A DNA stretch of 64,000 nucleotides from Pseudomonas sp. UMAB-08 (GCF_900095225.1 NZ_LT607421.1:1-64000); one strand, 5' to 3'. Counted from the stretch's first letter, positions 20,103 through 32,396 are shown. Program-made: numbers and translations. Notes: a model not told the origin generated them from the letters alone.

Positions 20103-22926
20103 AGTGACGCACCTCGCCCTTGCCGCTGATGTTGTCTACACAACGACCGCAGATTTCCGGGTGCTCCGGATCGACACCCACATCTTCGCGGTGATGCCAG
20201 CAACGGGCGCATTTCGCGTGCCCGGACTTGACCACTTTGAGCTTCAGACCGCTGACTTCGGTGACGACGGCATCGGCCGGCGCATCGAGCAGAGGTGCAA
20301 CAGTGGCCGTGGAGGTGATCAGCACGAAGCGCAATTCGTTGCTCAGCTTCGACAAGTCGGTGACCAGCGAGTCTTCAGCATACAAGGTGACTTCAGCCTG
20401 TAGGTTGCCACCAATCGCTTTGGCTGCACGCAGGTTTTCCATCTCTTTGTTGACCGCGACTTTGACCGCCATGATCCGCTCCCAGTAGGCGCGATCCAGC
20501 TCGAAGTCTTCCGGCAATTCGCTGAGGCCTTCGTACCAGGTGTTGAGCATCACCGATTCGTTGCGCTCGCCCGGCAGGTACTGCCACAGCTCGTCGGCGG
20601 TGAAGGCCAGGATCGGAGCGATCCAGCGCACCAGCGCTTCGGAGATGTGGAACAGCGCGGTCTGGCAAGAGCGACGCGCGGTGCTGTCGGCCGCCGTGGT
20701 GTATTGGCGATCCTTGATGATGTCGAGGTAGAAACCGCCCAGCTCCTGCACGCAGAAGTTGTGCACCTTGGAGTAAACGTTCCAGAACCGGTATTCGCCG
20801 TAATGCTCTTGCAGCTCGCGTTGCAGCAGCGCGGCACGGTCAACCGCCCAACGATCCAGCGCCAGCATTTCTTCGGCCGGCAGGATGTCGGTGGCCGGGT
20901 TGAAGCCGGTCAGGTTGGAAAGCAGGAAGCGCGCTGTGTTACGGATACGCCGGTAGGCGTCCGCGCTGCGTTGCAGGATCTGGTCGGAAACCGCCATTTC
21001 GCCCGAGTAGTCGGTGGCAGACACCCACAGACGCATGATATCGGCGCCCAAGGAGTCATTGACCTTCTGCGGCGCAACGACGTTGTTCAGCGACTTGGAC
21101 ATCTTGCGACCGTTCTCGTCGACGACGAAACCGTGGGTCAGCAATTCGCGGTACGGCGCGTGGTTGTCGATGGCACAACCGGTCAACAGCGACGAGTGGA
21201 ACCAGCCACGGTGTTGATCCGAACCTTCCAGGTACAGGTCAGCGCGCGGGCCGGTTTCGTGGCCCATCGGATGCGAGCCGCGCAGGACGTGCCAGTGCGT
21301 GGTGCCGGAATCGAACCAGACGTCCAGAGTGTCGGAGATCTTGTCGTACTTCGACGCTTCGTCACCGAGCAGCTCGGATGCGTCCATTTTGAACCAGGCT
21401 TCGATGCCTTCCTGTTCGACGCGCTGGGCAACTTCTTCCATCAGCTCGACGGTACGCGGGTGCAGCTCGCCGCTTTCCTTGTTCAGGAAGAACGGGATCG
21501 GCACGCCCCAGTTACGTTGACGCGAGATGCACCAGTCCGGGCGGTTGGCGATCATCGAATGCAGACGCGCCTGACCCCAGGCCGGGATGAACGCGGTCTC
21601 TTCAATAGCCTTTACGGCACGCTCACGCAAGGTGGCGCCCGTGATCGGCTGCTTGTCCATGCCAACGAACCACTGCGCCGTTGCGCGGTAGATCAGCGGC
21701 GTCTTGTGGCGCCAGCAGTGCATGTAGCTGTGGCTGATAATTTCGGTATGCAACAGGCTGCCGACTTCCGCCAGCTTGTCGACGATGTTCTGGTTGGCCT
21801 TGAAGATGAACTGGCCACCAAAAAACTCCAGCGAGTCGACATACACACCGTTGCTCTGCACCGGGCTGATGATGTCGTCGTTGGTCAGGCCGTAACTTTT
21901 GCTGATCACAAAGTCGTCGACGCCATAGGCGGGCGAGCAGTGAACCACACCGGTACCGGCGCTCAATTCGACGTAGTCAGCCAGGTACACCGGCGACAGA
22001 CGATCATAGAACGGGTGACGGAAATTGATCAGTTCCAGCGCCTGGCCTTGAGCGGTGGCGATCACCGAACCTTGCAGGTTGTAGCGTGCAAGGCAGGACT
22101 CGACCAGTTCTTCGGCCAGCAGCAGCAGTTTGTCGCCGACATCGACCAGGGCGTAGGTGAACTCAGGGTGGACGTTCAGCGCCTGGTTGGCCGGGATGGT
22201 CCACGGTGTCGTGGTCCAGATCACGACGGAGGTCGGTTTGCTCAGTTCAGCCAGGCCGAACGCCGCCGCCAGCTTCGCTTCATCAGCGATCGGGAACGCC
22301 ACGTCGATGGTTGGGGATTTTTTGTCGGCGTATTCGACTTCAGCTTCAGCCAGGGCCGAGCCACAGTCAAAACACCAGTTGACCGGTTTCAAACCCTTGA
22401 ACACGAAACCGCCCTTGACCATTTCAGCCAGCGCGCGGATTTCCCCGGCTTCGTTGGCAAAATCCATGGTGCGGTAAGGGTTGCTCCAGTCGCCCAGCAC
22501 GCCAAGCCGGATGAATTCGGCTTTTTGCCCTTCGATCTGCTCGGCAGCGTAGGCACGGCACAGCTCACGCGTCTTGTCGGCGGTCAGGTTTTTGCCGTGG
22601 GTGACTTCGATTTTGTGCTCGATTGGCAGACCGTGGCAGTCCCAACCCGGAACATAAGGCGCGTCGAAACCCGAAAGGGTTTTCGAGCGGATGATCATGT
22701 CCTTGAGAATCTTGTTTACGGCGTGACCGATGTGAATATTGCCGTTGGCATAGGGAGGACCGTCGTGCAGAACGAACTTTGGACGATCCTTGCCAATTTC
22801 GCGCAGCTTCTGGTACAGGCCAATGCTGTCCCAGCGCTGCAGAGTTTGCGGCTCGCGCTGGGGCAGGCCGGCCTTCATTGGGAAGGCGGTGTCCGGAAGG
22901 TTTAGCGTGGCTTTATAGTCGGTCAT
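20095..22926 (-). CDS. ileS: Isoleucyl-tRNA synthetase IleS
   Basis: 943 residues, class I synthetase. HIGH motif at 65-68, KMSKS at 608-612, a CP1 editing domain between them, and a C-terminal zinc finger (CARCW ... CGRC). The eubacterial-type zinc end indicates the standard bacterial IleS rather than the mupirocin-resistant IleS2. It is translated 35 bases after ribF and overlaps lspA. Confidence 0.98.
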   Translation of the reverse strand: MTDYKATLNLPDTAFPMKAGLPQREPQTLQRWDSIGLYQKLREIGKDRPKFVLHDGPPYANGNIHIGHAVNKILKDMIIRSKTLSGFDAPYVPGWDCHGLPIEHKIEVTHGKNLTADKTRELCRAYAAEQIEGQKAEFIRLGVLGDWSNPYRTMDFANEAGEIRALAEMVKGGFVFKGLKPVNWCFDCGSALAEAEVEYADKKSPTIDVAFPIADEAKLAAAFGLAELSKPTSVVIWTTTPWTIPANQALNVHPEFTYALVDVGDKLLLLAEELVESCLARYNLQGSVIATAQGQALELINFRHPFYDRLSPVYLADYVELSAGTGVVHCSPAYGVDDFVISKSYGLTNDDIISPVQSNGVYVDSLEFFGGQFIFKANQNIVDKLAEVGSLLHTEIISHSYMHCWRHKTPLIYRATAQWFVGMDKQPITGATLRERAVKAIEETAFIPAWGQARLHSMIANRPDWCISRQRNWGVPIPFFLNKESGELHPRTVELMEEVAQRVEQEGIEAWFKMDASELLGDEASKYDKISDTLDVWFDSGTTHWHVLRGSHPMGHETGPRADLYLEGSDQHRGWFHSSLLTGCAIDNHAPYRELLTHGFVVDENGRKMSKSLNNVVAPQKVNDSLGADIMRLWVSATDYSGEMAVSDQILQRSADAYRRIRNTARFLLSNLTGFNPATDILPAEEMLALDRWAVDRAALLQRELQEHYGEYRFWNVYSKVHNFCVQELGGFYLDIIKDRQYTTAADSTARRSCQTALFHISEALVRWIAPILAFTADELWQYLPGERNESVMLNTWYEGLSELPEDFELDRAYWERIMAVKVAVNKEMENLRAAKAIGGNLQAEVTLYAEDSLVTDLSKLSNELRFVLITSTATVAPLLDAPADAVVTEVSGLKLKVVKSGHAKCARCWHHREDVGVDPEHPEICGRCVDNISGKGEVRHYA

Positions 22927-22961
22927 TTAAGGCTCTTAATTAGCGATTAGCGCTACTTATG

Positions 22962-23888
22962 TTACTGGCGCCAATGGGCACGGGCGGCGGCGACATCCGC
23001 ATTGATCGCCGTCTTCAGCGCCTCCAGAGAGGCGAAACGCTGCTCATCACGCAGCTTTTGGTGGAAAGCCACCGTCAAACGCCGGCCATAGAGATCACCG
23101 GTAAAATCCAGAATATGTATTTCCAGGTGGGCACTGCCATCACCTGACACGGTCGGACGCACGCCAATATTGGCGACACCCGGCCATGTTTTGCCATCAA
23201 TTTCCGTACTGACCAGATAAACCCCGGTCAACGGTACTCGACGACGTTTGAGCTGTACGTTGGCGGTGGGCGTACCCAACTGCCGAGCCAGTTTCTGGCC
23301 ATGCAAGACCCGTCCGGCAATCTGAAACGGGCGACCCAGCAAACGTTCGGCCAGGACGAAATCCGCCGCAGCCAAGGCATCACGAACTTTGGTGCTGCTG
23401 ACCCGAACCCCGCCTATTTCAACAGTCTGCGCCGCTTCTACAGTGAACCCTTGGGCCACGCCCGCTTGCTGCAGAAAATCGAAATCGCCGAGCCGATCAC
23501 ACCCGAAACGGAAATCGTCGCCGACTTCCAGATGCTGCACGCCCAGGCCGCCGACGAGAATCGTGTCGACGAACTCGGCGGCACTGAGCTTCCTCAGGCG
23601 CTGATTGAAGGCCAGGCATAACACCAGGTCCACGCCCTCACCTGCCAATAACTCGAGCTTGTCACGCAAACGTGTCAGGCGCGCAGGTGCGGTGTCGGGT
23701 GCAAAAAACTCACGCGGTTGCGGTTCAAAAATCACCACGCAGCTGGGCACGCCCAACTCGACCGCTCGCTCACGCAGGCGCGCCAGAATAGCCTGGTGGC
23801 CACGGTGAACACCGTCAAAGTTGCCAATAGTGGCGACACAGCCCCGATGCAGGGGGCGCAGATTGTGGAGGCCTCGAACCAGCTGCAT
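22962..23888 (-). CDS. ribF: Bifunctional riboflavin kinase/FAD synthetase RibF
   Basis: 308 residues. N-terminal FMN adenylyltransferase domain with GNFDGVHRGH, C-terminal riboflavin kinase domain with GTPTANVQL and GVANIGVRPT. Makes FMN and FAD. The start MQLVRGL is used; a further ATG six codons upstream is possible. The ribF-ileS-lspA order is conserved in gamma-proteobacteria. Confidence 0.95.
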   Translation of the reverse strand: MQLVRGLHNLRPLHRGCVATIGNFDGVHRGHQAILARLRERAVELGVPSCVVIFEPQPREFFAPDTAPARLTRLRDKLELLAGEGVDLVLCLAFNQRLRKLSAAEFVDTILVGGLGVQHLEVGDDFRFGCDRLGDFDFLQQAGVAQGFTVEAAQTVEIGGVRVSSTKVRDALAAADFVLAERLLGRPFQIAGRVLHGQKLARQLGTPTANVQLKRRRVPLTGVYLVSTEIDGKTWPGVANIGVRPTVSGDGSAHLEIHILDFTGDLYGRRLTVAFHQKLRDEQRFASLEALKTAINADVAAARAHWRQ

Positions 23889-24020
23889 AACACGCTTCTT
23901 GCTCATAAAGTGGCCGATTATAACCACACACAGCCCTGGACGACAGGCAACAGTCCGAGGCAAAACGCAAGCAGTCGGCCTTCAGCCCGAAAAACCGACG
24001 ATTGCCCCCCCTCTAACCCC

Positions 24021-25559
24021 TTACATAATCGCCTTGCGAGCGAAGTCCTTCAGGCGAAAGCCAAGCAACAGCAACGCGCCGAAATAGACCGCGACACCCG
24101 CCGCCACCAACGCCCCAAGGCGGATAAGGCGTTCAAGCATGTGCCCTTCATCCCACGCCGGCATGACGTGCATCAGGCCGAGCAACACGCCGGACATCAA
24201 CAACACCGCAACGACCAGCTTGAATAGAAATTTCGTCCAGCCTGGCTGCGGCTGAAAAAGTTCCTGCTTGCGCAGCTGCCAAAACAACAGCCCGGCATTG
24301 ATGCAGGCGCCCACGCTGATTGCCAGTGCCAGCCCGGCGTGCTGCAGCGGGCCAATGAATGCGAGGTTGAGCAACTGAGTGACGATAAGCGTGAAGATCG
24401 CGATTTTCACCGGGGTGCGAATATTTTGTTGCGCATAAAACCCCGGTGCCAGGACCTTGATCACAATGATGCCCAGCAGCCCTACTGAATAGGCGATCAA
24501 TGCACGCTGAGTCATGGCGGCATCCAGAGCATCGAATTTGCCGTACTGAAACAGAGAAACCGTGAGCGGCTCGGCCAGAATCCCCAACGCCAGGGTGCAC
24601 GGCAAGACCAGCACGAAGCACAGACGCAGACCCCAATCGAGTATCCGCGAATACTCTTGACGGTCTTTGCTGGCGTAGGTTTTCGACAGGACCGGCAGCA
24701 GGATGGTGCCCAGCGCCACGCCAAGGACGCCGGAAGGCAACTCCATCAGGCGGTCGGCGTAGTACATCCAGGACACAGAGCCGGCAACCAGAAACGAGGC
24801 AAAAATCGTGTTGATGATCAGGGATATCTGACTGACGGAAACACCCAGAATCGCTGGCAGCATCTGCTTCATGACACGCCAGACACCGCTGTCGTGCAGA
24901 TTAAGGCGCGGCAGGACCAACATGCCGATTTTTTTCAGGTGTGGCAGCTGATACAGCAATTGCAGGAGCCCACCGGCCAGCACTGCCCACCCCAACACCA
25001 TGACCGGCGGATCGAAATACGGCGTCAGGAACAGCGCAAACCCGATCATGGCGACGTTAAGCAGGGTCGGAACGAAGGCCGGCACTGCAAAGCGGTTCCA
25101 TGTATTGAGGATCGCCCCTGCGAGCGATGACAGGGAGATGAGCAATATATAAGGAAAGGTCACTCGCAACAGATCGGTGGTGAGCGCGAATTTTTCCGGC
25201 GTATCGGCGAAGCCGGGGGCGGTTACCCAGATCACCCAAGGTGCCGCGACGATCCCCAGCAGCGTAACCAGCGCCAGCACCAGGGTCAGCAAGCCACTGA
25301 CGTAGGCAATCAGCGTGCGCGCCGCCTCCTCGCCTCGCTGGCTTTTATATTCGGCCAGAATCGGCACGAAGGCTTGAGAGAAAGCGCCTTCGGCGAAGAT
25401 CCGGCGCAACAGGTTGGGCAGCTTGAAGGCGATAAAAAAGGCATCCGTCGCCATTCCAGCACCAAAAGCACGCGCAATAATCGTGTCCCGCACAAAGCCC
25501 AATACGCGGGAAAGCATCGTAATAGAGCTGACGGCGGCTAATGATCGAAGTAGGTTCAT
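24021..25559 (-). CDS. murJ: Lipid II flippase MurJ (MviN)
   Basis: 512 residues, about 14 membrane helices. It moves lipid II across the inner membrane for peptidoglycan synthesis. MATE-like family start [20 protein letters not shown], and [18 protein letters not shown] with the conserved charged residues. It lies between ribF and the divergent rpsT. Confidence 0.97.
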   Translation of the reverse strand: MNLLRSLAAVSSITMLSRVLGFVRDTIIARAFGAGMATDAFFIAFKLPNLLRRIFAEGAFSQAFVPILAEYKSQRGEEAARTLIAYVSGLLTLVLALVTLLGIVAAPWVIWVTAPGFADTPEKFALTTDLLRVTFPYILLISLSSLAGAILNTWNRFAVPAFVPTLLNVAMIGFALFLTPYFDPPVMVLGWAVLAGGLLQLLYQLPHLKKIGMLVLPRLNLHDSGVWRVMKQMLPAILGVSVSQISLIINTIFASFLVAGSVSWMYYADRLMELPSGVLGVALGTILLPVLSKTYASKDRQEYSRILDWGLRLCFVLVLPCTLALGILAEPLTVSLFQYGKFDALDAAMTQRALIAYSVGLLGIIVIKVLAPGFYAQQNIRTPVKIAIFTLIVTQLLNLAFIGPLQHAGLALAISVGACINAGLLFWQLRKQELFQPQPGWTKFLFKLVVAVLLMSGVLLGLMHVMPAWDEGHMLERLIRLGALVAAGVAVYFGALLLLGFRLKDFARKAIM

Positions 25560-25729
25560 TGAAAGAGTTGTGCGCCTTGGCTAAAGGACGGGCCCTTAAG
25601 CTGCCCGTTTATGCGATACTCCGCGCCGCAGCAGCACAGAGCCAAAGTCCGCGAGTTTACAGGTCGTACGCTGGAAATAAATAACCCGGCGATATACCAG
25701 TACCACTCAGCGGAGCGCATCATCTGCCC

Positions 25730-25758
25730 TTGACAAGACATCAACTCGTCGGCATGAT
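25730..25758 (+). promoter_or_regulatory. Likely promoter of rpsT
   Basis: TTGACA, 17-base spacer, CATGAT, about 50 bases upstream of the rpsT start. The -35 is consensus; the -10 is weaker. GC-rich bases follow, as in growth-rate controlled promoters. Confidence 0.6.
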
Positions 25759-25808
25759 TCGCGGCCTTATTTGTTTGCTATTTCACAAGTCTTTCGAGGA
25801 GCTCGACG

Positions 25809-26087
25809 GTGGCCAACACACCTTCCGCCAAAAAACGTGCAAAACAGGCTGAGAAGCGTCGCAGCCACAACGCCAGCATGCGTTCCATGGTTCGTACCTA
25901 CATCAAGAATGTAGTTAAGGCCATTGACGCAAAAGACGCTGAAAAAGCGCAAGCTGCTTATGTTCTGGCTGTGCCAATCATCGACCGTATGGCCGATAAA
26001 GGCATCATCCACAAGAACAAAGCTGCTCGTCATAAGAGTCGCCTGAACGGCCACGTCAAGGCTCTGAACCTTGCTGTAGCTGCGTAA
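25809..26087 (+). CDS. rpsT: 30S ribosomal protein S20
   Basis: 92 residues. Begins [18 protein letters not shown], the S20 signature, and continues as a basic helical bundle binding 16S rRNA. Monocistronic, with its own promoter and terminator. The start codon is GTG: the ribosome site reads GAGGAGCTCGACG just before GTGGCC. Confidence 0.97.
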   Translation: MANTPSAKKRAKQAEKRRSHNASMRSMVRTYIKNVVKAIDAKDAEKAQAAYVLAVPIIDRMADKGIIHKNKAARHKSRLNGHVKALNLAVAA

Positions 26088-26102
26088 GCGATAAGCTTGT
26101 TA

Positions 26103-26131
26103 AAAAACCGACCCCAGGGTCGGTTTTTTAT
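26103..26131 (+). terminator. Terminator after rpsT
   Basis: AAAAAACCGACCC, short loop, GGGTCGGTTTTTT, 16 bases after the rpsT stop. Confidence 0.92.
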
Positions 26132-26251
26132 TGTCTGCGATTTGATCAGCACACCGAACATTTGCAGGAGTGACCGGAACGCGCAGCCTAGCCTTCACAG
26201 ACAAAACTACACGCCTTGATCTCTCTTACAGGACGAACGTCAGGCGCACCT

Positions 26252-26719
26252 TCAAGGCGCGCTGTGTGTCCACGGCAAAATCGGAATAGCTGTCACCGCA
26301 TTCTGCGGGCTGCCTTCGATGATTCGGTCGCTATAGACCAAATACACCAGCGTATTGCGCTTTTTGTCGAAGAAGCGAACGACCTGCATGGTTTTGAAAA
26401 CCAGCGAGGTGCGCTCTTTGAAAACCTCTTCGCCATCCCTCAACGGCTCCTGGAAGCGAATCGCCCCCACCTGCCGGCACGCAATGGAGGCTTCAGCGCG
26501 ATCCTCTGCCAGACCCAGACCACCTTTCAACCCACCAGTCTTGGCGCGGGACAGGTAGCACGTCACACCTTCGACTTTCGGATCATCGAATGCCTCGACC
26601 ACGATTCGATCATTGGGCCCGACAAACTTGAACACCGTCGACACCTGACCGATTTCTTCGGCCGAAGCCAGCAAGGGCAGCGCCAACAGTACGCCCAACA
26701 CGCCTTTTATTACTCGCAT
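26252..26719 (-). CDS. creA: CreA family periplasmic protein
   Basis: 155 residues. Signal peptide [20 protein letters not shown], then [35 protein letters not shown] and [14 protein letters not shown], characteristic of CreA. Function not established; in E. coli it is the first gene of the creABCD operon, but no creBCD genes are here. The ATG at 26719 is used, with an AGGAAGG ribosome site just upstream; a longer frame starts upstream of it. 41 bases downstream of proB on the same strand. Confidence 0.93.
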   Translation of the reverse strand: MRVIKGVLGVLLALPLLASAEEIGQVSTVFKFVGPNDRIVVEAFDDPKVEGVTCYLSRAKTGGLKGGLGLAEDRAEASIACRQVGAIRFQEPLRDGEEVFKERTSLVFKTMQVVRFFDKKRNTLVYLVYSDRIIEGSPQNAVTAIPILPWTHSAP

Positions 26720-26760
26720 CACACCTTCCTGCTTCTTAATAGGGGCCGGGTCGCAACCGT

Positions 26761-27879
26761 TCACACCAGAATCAGATTATCCCGATGCACCAACTCCGGC
26801 TCAGCCATATAGCCCAATACACGGACGATGGCCTCGGATGACTGGCCGATGATTTTTTGAGCCTCTAGCGCACTGTAGTTGCTCAAGCCTCGAGCAACCT
26901 CACGACCATCCGGCGCGACGCACACCACCATTTCACCGCGACGGAAGCTGCCTTGCACCAGCTTGACGCCCACCGGCAGCAAGCTTTTGTTGCCTTGCGC
27001 CAAAGCGACCACCGCACCCGCATCAAGCACCAGGGTGCCGCGCGTTTGCAGATGCCCAGCCAGCCATTGCTTACGCGCAGCCAGCATTTCCCGCTCAGGT
27101 GACAGCAGCGTACCCAGCCGCTCGCCAGCTTTAAGTCGCGCCAGCACACGCTCAATACGCCCACCAACGATAACGGTGTGTGCGCCGGAACGTGCAGCCA
27201 GACGCGCCGCACGCAGCTTGGTCTGCATGCCACCACGACCCAAAGCGCCGCCGGTACTGCCCGCGACAGCGTCCAGCGCCGGATCGTCGGCACGCGCTTC
27301 GTGAATCAGTTTCGCATCAGGATTGTTCCGCGGATCAGCATCGAACATGCCGTCGCGATCCGTGAGGATCACCAACAGATCAGCTTCAACCAGGTTTGCC
27401 ACGAGCGCCGCCAGCGTGTCGTTGTCACCGAAACGGATCTCGTCAGTAACCACGGTGTCGTTTTCGTTGATCACCGGGACCACGCCCAGCTCGACCAAGG
27501 TGCGCAACGTGCTCCGCGCATTCAGATAGCGCTTACGGTCGGACAGGTCGTCGTGAGTCAACAGTATCTGCGCGGTATGGCGACCATGCTCGGCGAAACT
27601 CGACTCCCACGCCTGCACCAGGCCCATCTGGCCAATCGCAGCAGCGGCTTGTAACTCGTGCATGGCCGTGGGTCGCGCTGTCCAGCCCAAACGGCTCATG
27701 CCGGCAGCGACAGCCCCGGAAGAAACCAGTACCAGTTCGACGCCCGCCTCGTGCAACGCCACCATTTGCTCGACCCAGACACCCATTGCCGCCCGATCCA
27801 GACCCTTGCCATCAGCGGTCAGCAAGGCACTGCCGATTTTCACGACCCAGCGCTGGGCACCCGTCACTTTGCTGCGCAT
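26761..27879 (-). CDS. proB: Glutamate 5-kinase ProB
   Basis: 372 residues. First step of proline synthesis from glutamate. Amino-acid kinase domain with [26 protein letters not shown] and GTGGMxTK-like GRGGMQTKL; a C-terminal PUA domain from about 280. Two adjacent ATG codons begin the frame (27882 and 27879); the second gives the usual length. No attenuator was recognised. Confidence 0.96.
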   Translation of the reverse strand: MRSKVTGAQRWVVKIGSALLTADGKGLDRAAMGVWVEQMVALHEAGVELVLVSSGAVAAGMSRLGWTARPTAMHELQAAAAIGQMGLVQAWESSFAEHGRHTAQILLTHDDLSDRKRYLNARSTLRTLVELGVVPVINENDTVVTDEIRFGDNDTLAALVANLVEADLLVILTDRDGMFDADPRNNPDAKLIHEARADDPALDAVAGSTGGALGRGGMQTKLRAARLAARSGAHTVIVGGRIERVLARLKAGERLGTLLSPEREMLAARKQWLAGHLQTRGTLVLDAGAVVALAQGNKSLLPVGVKLVQGSFRRGEMVVCVAPDGREVARGLSNYSALEAQKIIGQSSEAIVRVLGYMAEPELVHRDNLILV

Positions 27880-27928
27880 CATCTTCCAACCTTAGCCAGA
27901 GAATTTTGGTTAATACAAATCCTAGATA

Positions 27929-27958
27929 CTAAAACGCCGCTATCAAAGCGGCGTTTAG
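27929..27958 (-). terminator. Terminator after obgE
   Basis: AAACGCCGC, loop TTTGATA, GCGGCGTTT read on the minus strand, 15 bases after the obgE stop, with T-rich DNA beyond. Confidence 0.85.
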
Positions 27959-27972
27959 TTTACTGCACCCGA

Positions 27973-29277
<1,305 letters not shown>

Positions 29278-29358
29278 TCAGAAACCAGCGACCCCAAGGG
29301 TCCACATCACAACAGCCCGCACAAACAGTTTTGCGAGAGACTCACCTACATCTACAAA

Positions 29359-29389
29359 CAAAAAAGCCCCGTCGCAAGACAGGGCTTTT
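29359..29389 (-). terminator. Terminator after rpmA
   Basis: AAGCCCTGTC, loop TTGC, GACGGGGCTT then TTTT on the minus strand, about 15 bases after the rpmA stop. It separates the ribosomal pair from obgE. Confidence 0.88.
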
Positions 29390-29404
29390 CCAGCAACCAC
29401 GTAA

Positions 29405-29689
29405 TTATGCCGCGACGACTACTGCAGCTGCAGTCTTCGGAACGATGCTTACGTAACGACGACCGAAGGCGCCTTTAACCTGGAACTTGATCACGCCTTC
29501 CACTTTCGCGAACAGGGTGTGATCTTTACCCATGCCAACGCCGTAGCCAGCGTGGAATTGGGTGCCGCGCTGACGCACGATGATGTTGCCCGGAATGATT
29601 GTCTGGCCGCCATACATCTTGACGCCAAGACGCTTGGCTTCTGAGTCGCGACCGTTACGGGTACTACCACCAGCTTTTTTGTGTGCCAT
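29405..29689 (-). CDS. rpmA: 50S ribosomal protein L27
   Basis: 94 residues. [20 protein letters not shown] is the universal L27 start, with no extra N-terminal cleavage peptide. The body [17 protein letters not shown] matches the family. The C-terminal alanine/valine-rich tail makes it a little longer than E. coli L27 (85). 34 bases downstream of rplU. Confidence 0.97.
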   Translation of the reverse strand: MAHKKAGGSTRNGRDSEAKRLGVKMYGGQTIIPGNIIVRQRGTQFHAGYGVGMGKDHTLFAKVEGVIKFQVKGAFGRRYVSIVPKTAAAVVVAA

Positions 29690-29723
29690 GAGTTCAATAC
29701 TCCAAATAGAGGATTAGGCTGAA

Positions 29724-30035
29724 TTAAGCCTGAATACCGGTGATTTTGATCTCGGTGTACCACTGGCGGTGGCCCATACGCTTCATGTGGTGCTTACGAC
29801 GACGGAACTTGATGATGCGGATCTTATCGTGGCGACCTTGGGAGATCACCTCAGCGACTACAGTGGCGCCAGGAACGACTGGAGCGCCGATGCTGACGTC
29901 GTCGCCGTTGCCGATCAACAGAACACGATCAAAAGTCACGGATTCGCCGGTAGCGATTTCCAGCTTTTCGATCTTCAGGTATTCGCCCGGGGCGACTTTG
30001 TACTGCTTGCCACCGGTAACAATTACTGCGTACAT
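29724..30035 (-). CDS. rplU: 50S ribosomal protein L21
   Basis: 103 residues. [20 protein letters not shown] start and [21 protein letters not shown]-terminal signature, both typical of L21. First gene of the rplU-rpmA pair. A GGAG ribosome site precedes the ATG. Confidence 0.97.
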   Translation of the reverse strand: MYAVIVTGGKQYKVAPGEYLKIEKLEIATGESVTFDRVLLIGNGDDVSIGAPVVPGATVVAEVISQGRHDKIRIIKFRRRKHHMKRMGHRQWYTEIKITGIQA

Positions 30036-30167
30036 GGTATTTCTCCGTTAATCCTGCTCACCCAGCTCTTTATAAGTAGAGTATTGGCTGGCATGGCTGC
30101 ATTGGGCTGGAACGGCCCGTTGCAATTGCGTAAGGCAGGTGCTGCCCAGGAAAGTTAGGGTGCGCGA

Positions 30168-30196
30168 TTGTACGCAAGGCGCAAAAGCGATGCAAG
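30168..30196 (-). promoter_or_regulatory. Promoter of rplU-rpmA
   Basis: On the minus strand: TTGCAT, 17-base spacer, TACAAT, then a GC-rich discriminator (CGCGCACC). It leaves a leader of about 125 bases before rplU. The GC-rich discriminator suggests growth-rate/ppGpp control. Confidence 0.75.
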
Positions 30197-30274
30197 TGCC
30201 TAATCAGCATACCTTGACAGGGTAAGGCCCTAGACCTAGCATGCCGCGCAACCCTTTTGGAGCGCCTGTCGCTG

Positions 30275-31243
30275 ATGCAACCCCAAGCTTTCTACCGCGC
30301 GGTGGCGGACGACTTTAGTGCCGTTGACGTCATTATCAAAAAGCAGCTGGCGTCACGCGTGCCGTTGGTGTCGAAAATCGGCGACTACATTACCTCGGCC
30401 GGCGGTAAGCGCCTGCGCCCTCTATTGGTACTGTTGTGCGGCAAAGCGCTGGGTCGCGAAGGCGATGACCTGCGTCTGCTGGCCGCTACCATCGAGTTCC
30501 TGCACACCGCCACCCTGCTGCACGACGACGTGGTCGACATGTCCGGCATGCGCCGTGGCCGCTCCACTGCCAACGCCTTGTGGGGCAACGCGCCCAGCGT
30601 GTTGGTCGGTGACTTTCTGTACTCGCGCTCTTTCGAGATGATGGTTGAACTGGGCTCGATGCCCGTGATGAAAATCCTCTCCAAGGCCACGCGCGTCATC
30701 GCAGAAGGCGAAGTGCTGCAGCTGTCGAAAATTCGCGACGCCAGCACCACTGAAGAAACCTACATGGAAGTGATTCGCGGCAAGACAGCCATGCTGTTCG
30801 AAGCCTCGACTCACAGCGCTGCAGCCTTGTGCGGCGCCACCCACGAGCAAAGTGAAGCCCTGCGCACGTTCGGCGATCACTTGGGCGTGGCCTTCCAGTT
30901 GGTCGACGATCTGCTGGATTATCGCGGCGATGCCGAAACCCTGGGCAAAAATGTGGGTGATGACCTGGCAGAAGGCAAACCAACCCTTCCGCTGATCTAC
31001 ACCATGCGCGAAGGCACGCCAGAACAGGCTGCACTGGTGCGCCAGGCTATCCAGAAAGGTGGCCTCGAGGACCTGGAAAGCATTCGCGAAGCCGTCGAAA
31101 ACGCGGGTGCCCTGGATTACACCGCGCAACTGGCCCGTGATTACGTCGCCAAGGCCATTGCCTGCCTTGATGTGCTGCCAGCGAGCGAATACCGCGATGC
31201 GCTGGTTGAACTGAGTGAGTTTGCGGTCGCGCGTACCCACTGA
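30275..31243 (+). CDS. ispB: Polyprenyl diphosphate synthase IspB
   Basis: 322 residues. Makes the octa- or nonaprenyl tail of ubiquinone; Pseudomonas uses Q-9. The two aspartate-rich motifs are visible: LLHDDVVDMSGMRRG and QLVDDLLDYRGD; GGKRLRPLL binds the diphosphate. The ATG at 30275 has GGAG upstream; a longer frame begins at TTG 30257. It is divergent from rplU, as in E. coli. Confidence 0.95.
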   Translation: MQPQAFYRAVADDFSAVDVIIKKQLASRVPLVSKIGDYITSAGGKRLRPLLVLLCGKALGREGDDLRLLAATIEFLHTATLLHDDVVDMSGMRRGRSTANALWGNAPSVLVGDFLYSRSFEMMVELGSMPVMKILSKATRVIAEGEVLQLSKIRDASTTEETYMEVIRGKTAMLFEASTHSAAALCGATHEQSEALRTFGDHLGVAFQLVDDLLDYRGDAETLGKNVGDDLAEGKPTLPLIYTMREGTPEQAALVRQAIQKGGLEDLESIREAVENAGALDYTAQLARDYVAKAIACLDVLPASEYRDALVELSEFAVARTH

Positions 31244-31261
31244 CACACAGCATCAGCTCAT

Positions 31262-31346
31262 TTGCAGACACGTCAGCTCCAGAATCGCGTACACCGCGAT
31301 AGGTGCACCCGGCACAGATCATGTGCGGGAGCTGGCGTGTCTGTGA
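31262..31346. repeat. REPIN after ispB
   Basis: Left half ttgcagacacgtcagctcc (31262-31280) and inverted right half gcgggagctggcgtgtctgt (31325-31344). It belongs to the same REP class as the array at 66-662, with several substitutions. Confidence 0.75.
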
Positions 31347-31403
31347 AAGCGACCTCGCTGACACCCCTCCAAACAAATATCCAATAGTCCCTTGCTATTA
31401 TCT

Positions 31404-31422
31404 TAATAAGAATTATTCTCAT
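31404..31422. promoter_or_regulatory. Fur box upstream of the small gene at 31447
   Basis: The 19-mer reads ATGAGAATAATTCTTATTA on the minus strand, close to the Pseudomonas Fur pattern of inverted GAGAATNATTCTC around a central base. It lies 25-43 bases before the start codon, where bound Fur would block transcription. Confidence 0.8.
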
Positions 31423-31446
31423 CTAAACCCGAAAAGGAGATGAGAC

Positions 31447-31689
31447 ATGACTTATGTGATTGATGCATGGCTGGACCGCCCACACCCTTATCTGCGAATC
31501 CTCCATCGTGAAACGGGGGAAGTTTGTGCAGTACTGGAAGAGGAAGCGCTGGACGAATTGCGTGATCAGGGAGATCTGGACGTTACGGGGCTGAGTTCGA
31601 GCGAACCCGGCGTGCTGAAGGAGATGGTGCGAAACCTGTTTTTATTTTGCTATGCGCGGGCGCTACGCCCTGCCGGTGAGCTGCACTGA
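31447..31689 (+). CDS. Small conserved protein, probably iron-repressed (PA4570-like)
   Basis: 80 residues, acidic, no signal peptide or membrane span. It begins MTYVIDAWLDRPHPYLRI and ends with a hydrophobic helix (LKEMVRNLFLFCYARAL). I recognise it by position and look as the PA4570 type seen after ispB in P. aeruginosa, a gene I recall as induced by iron starvation. Strong AAAAGGAGATGAG ribosome site. The Fur box just upstream supports iron control. Biochemical role unknown. Confidence 0.85.
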   Translation: MTYVIDAWLDRPHPYLRILHRETGEVCAVLEEEALDELRDQGDLDVTGLSSSEPGVLKEMVRNLFLFCYARALRPAGELH

Positions 31690-31724
31690 ACATGCGCGCT
31701 GAGCACACCCTACCTGCCTGTCAT

Positions 31725-31755
31725 GGTTGAACGGACCAGGACGATCCGTTCAGCC
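31725..31755. terminator. Bidirectional hairpin between convergent genes
   Basis: GGTTGAACGGA, 9-base loop, TCCGTTCAGCC: an 11-bp stem with one G-U pair between the 31447 gene and fklB. There is no long T-run, so terminator activity is likely but not certain. Confidence 0.6.
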
Positions 31756-31778
31756 ATCATCTGCTTACAACGCTACGA

Positions 31779-32396
31779 TTACAGAACGTCCAGCAGCTCG
31801 ACGTCAAATACCAGAACGCTGTGTGGAGGAATGCCGCCGACGCCTTGTGCGCCGTAAGCCAGTTCGCTCGGAACGTGCAGACGCCATTTGCTGCCGGCGT
31901 TCATCAGTTGCAAGGCTTCAGTCCAGCCGGCAATCACGCCACCGACCGGGAATTCAGCAGGCTCGCCACGATCGTAAGAGCTGTCGAACACAGTGCCGTC
32001 GATCAGCGTGCCGTGGTAGTGAGTACGAACCTGATCTTCGCGCGATGGCTTGGCGCCTTCACCGGCGTTCAGGATTTCGAATTGCAGGCCCGAGGCCAAG
32101 GTTGTAACGCCTTCACGCTTGGCATTCTCAGCCAGGTAAGCCAGGCCAGCACCCGCGGCTTGTTCAGCCTTGGCCGCTGCTTCTGCCTGCATGATTTCGC
32201 GGATGACTTTGAAGCTGGCAGACATTTCGTCCTGACCTACACGGCTTTCTTTGCCGTGAAAGGCATCGTTCAGGCCAGCCAGGATCGCGTCCAGGCTGAT
32301 GCCCGGTGGCGGGTTATCACGCAGCTGGTCACCCAACTGACGGCCAATACCGTAGCTGACGCGGGTTTCGTCGGTGGACAAGTTAACTTCGGACAT
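31779..32396 (-). CDS. fklB: FKBP-type peptidyl-prolyl isomerase FklB
   Basis: 205 residues. An N-terminal helical dimerisation domain (YGIGRQLGDQLRDN, IREIMQAEAAAKAEQAAG) is followed by an FKBP domain (VRTHYHGTLIDGTVFDSSYDRG, VIAGWTEALQLM, VPSELAYGAQGVGGIPPHS). There is no signal peptide, so it is cytoplasmic, as for E. coli FklB, unlike the Mip/FkpA proteins. ATG at 32396. Confidence 0.94.
   Translation of the reverse strand: MSEVNLSTDETRVSYGIGRQLGDQLRDNPPPGISLDAILAGLNDAFHGKESRVGQDEMSASFKVIREIMQAEAAAKAEQAAGAGLAYLAENAKREGVTTLASGLQFEILNAGEGAKPSREDQVRTHYHGTLIDGTVFDSSYDRGEPAEFPVGGVIAGWTEALQLMNAGSKWRLHVPSELAYGAQGVGGIPPHSVLVFDVELLDVL

Noticed and set aside
20647..22905. 752-codon plus-strand open frame opposite ileS
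   Set aside because: It is the antisense shadow of ileS in GC-rich DNA; no start site or recognisable domain.
20095..22926. Mupirocin-resistant IleS2
   Set aside because: The C-terminal CxxC...CxxC zinc end is of the ordinary bacterial IleS type.
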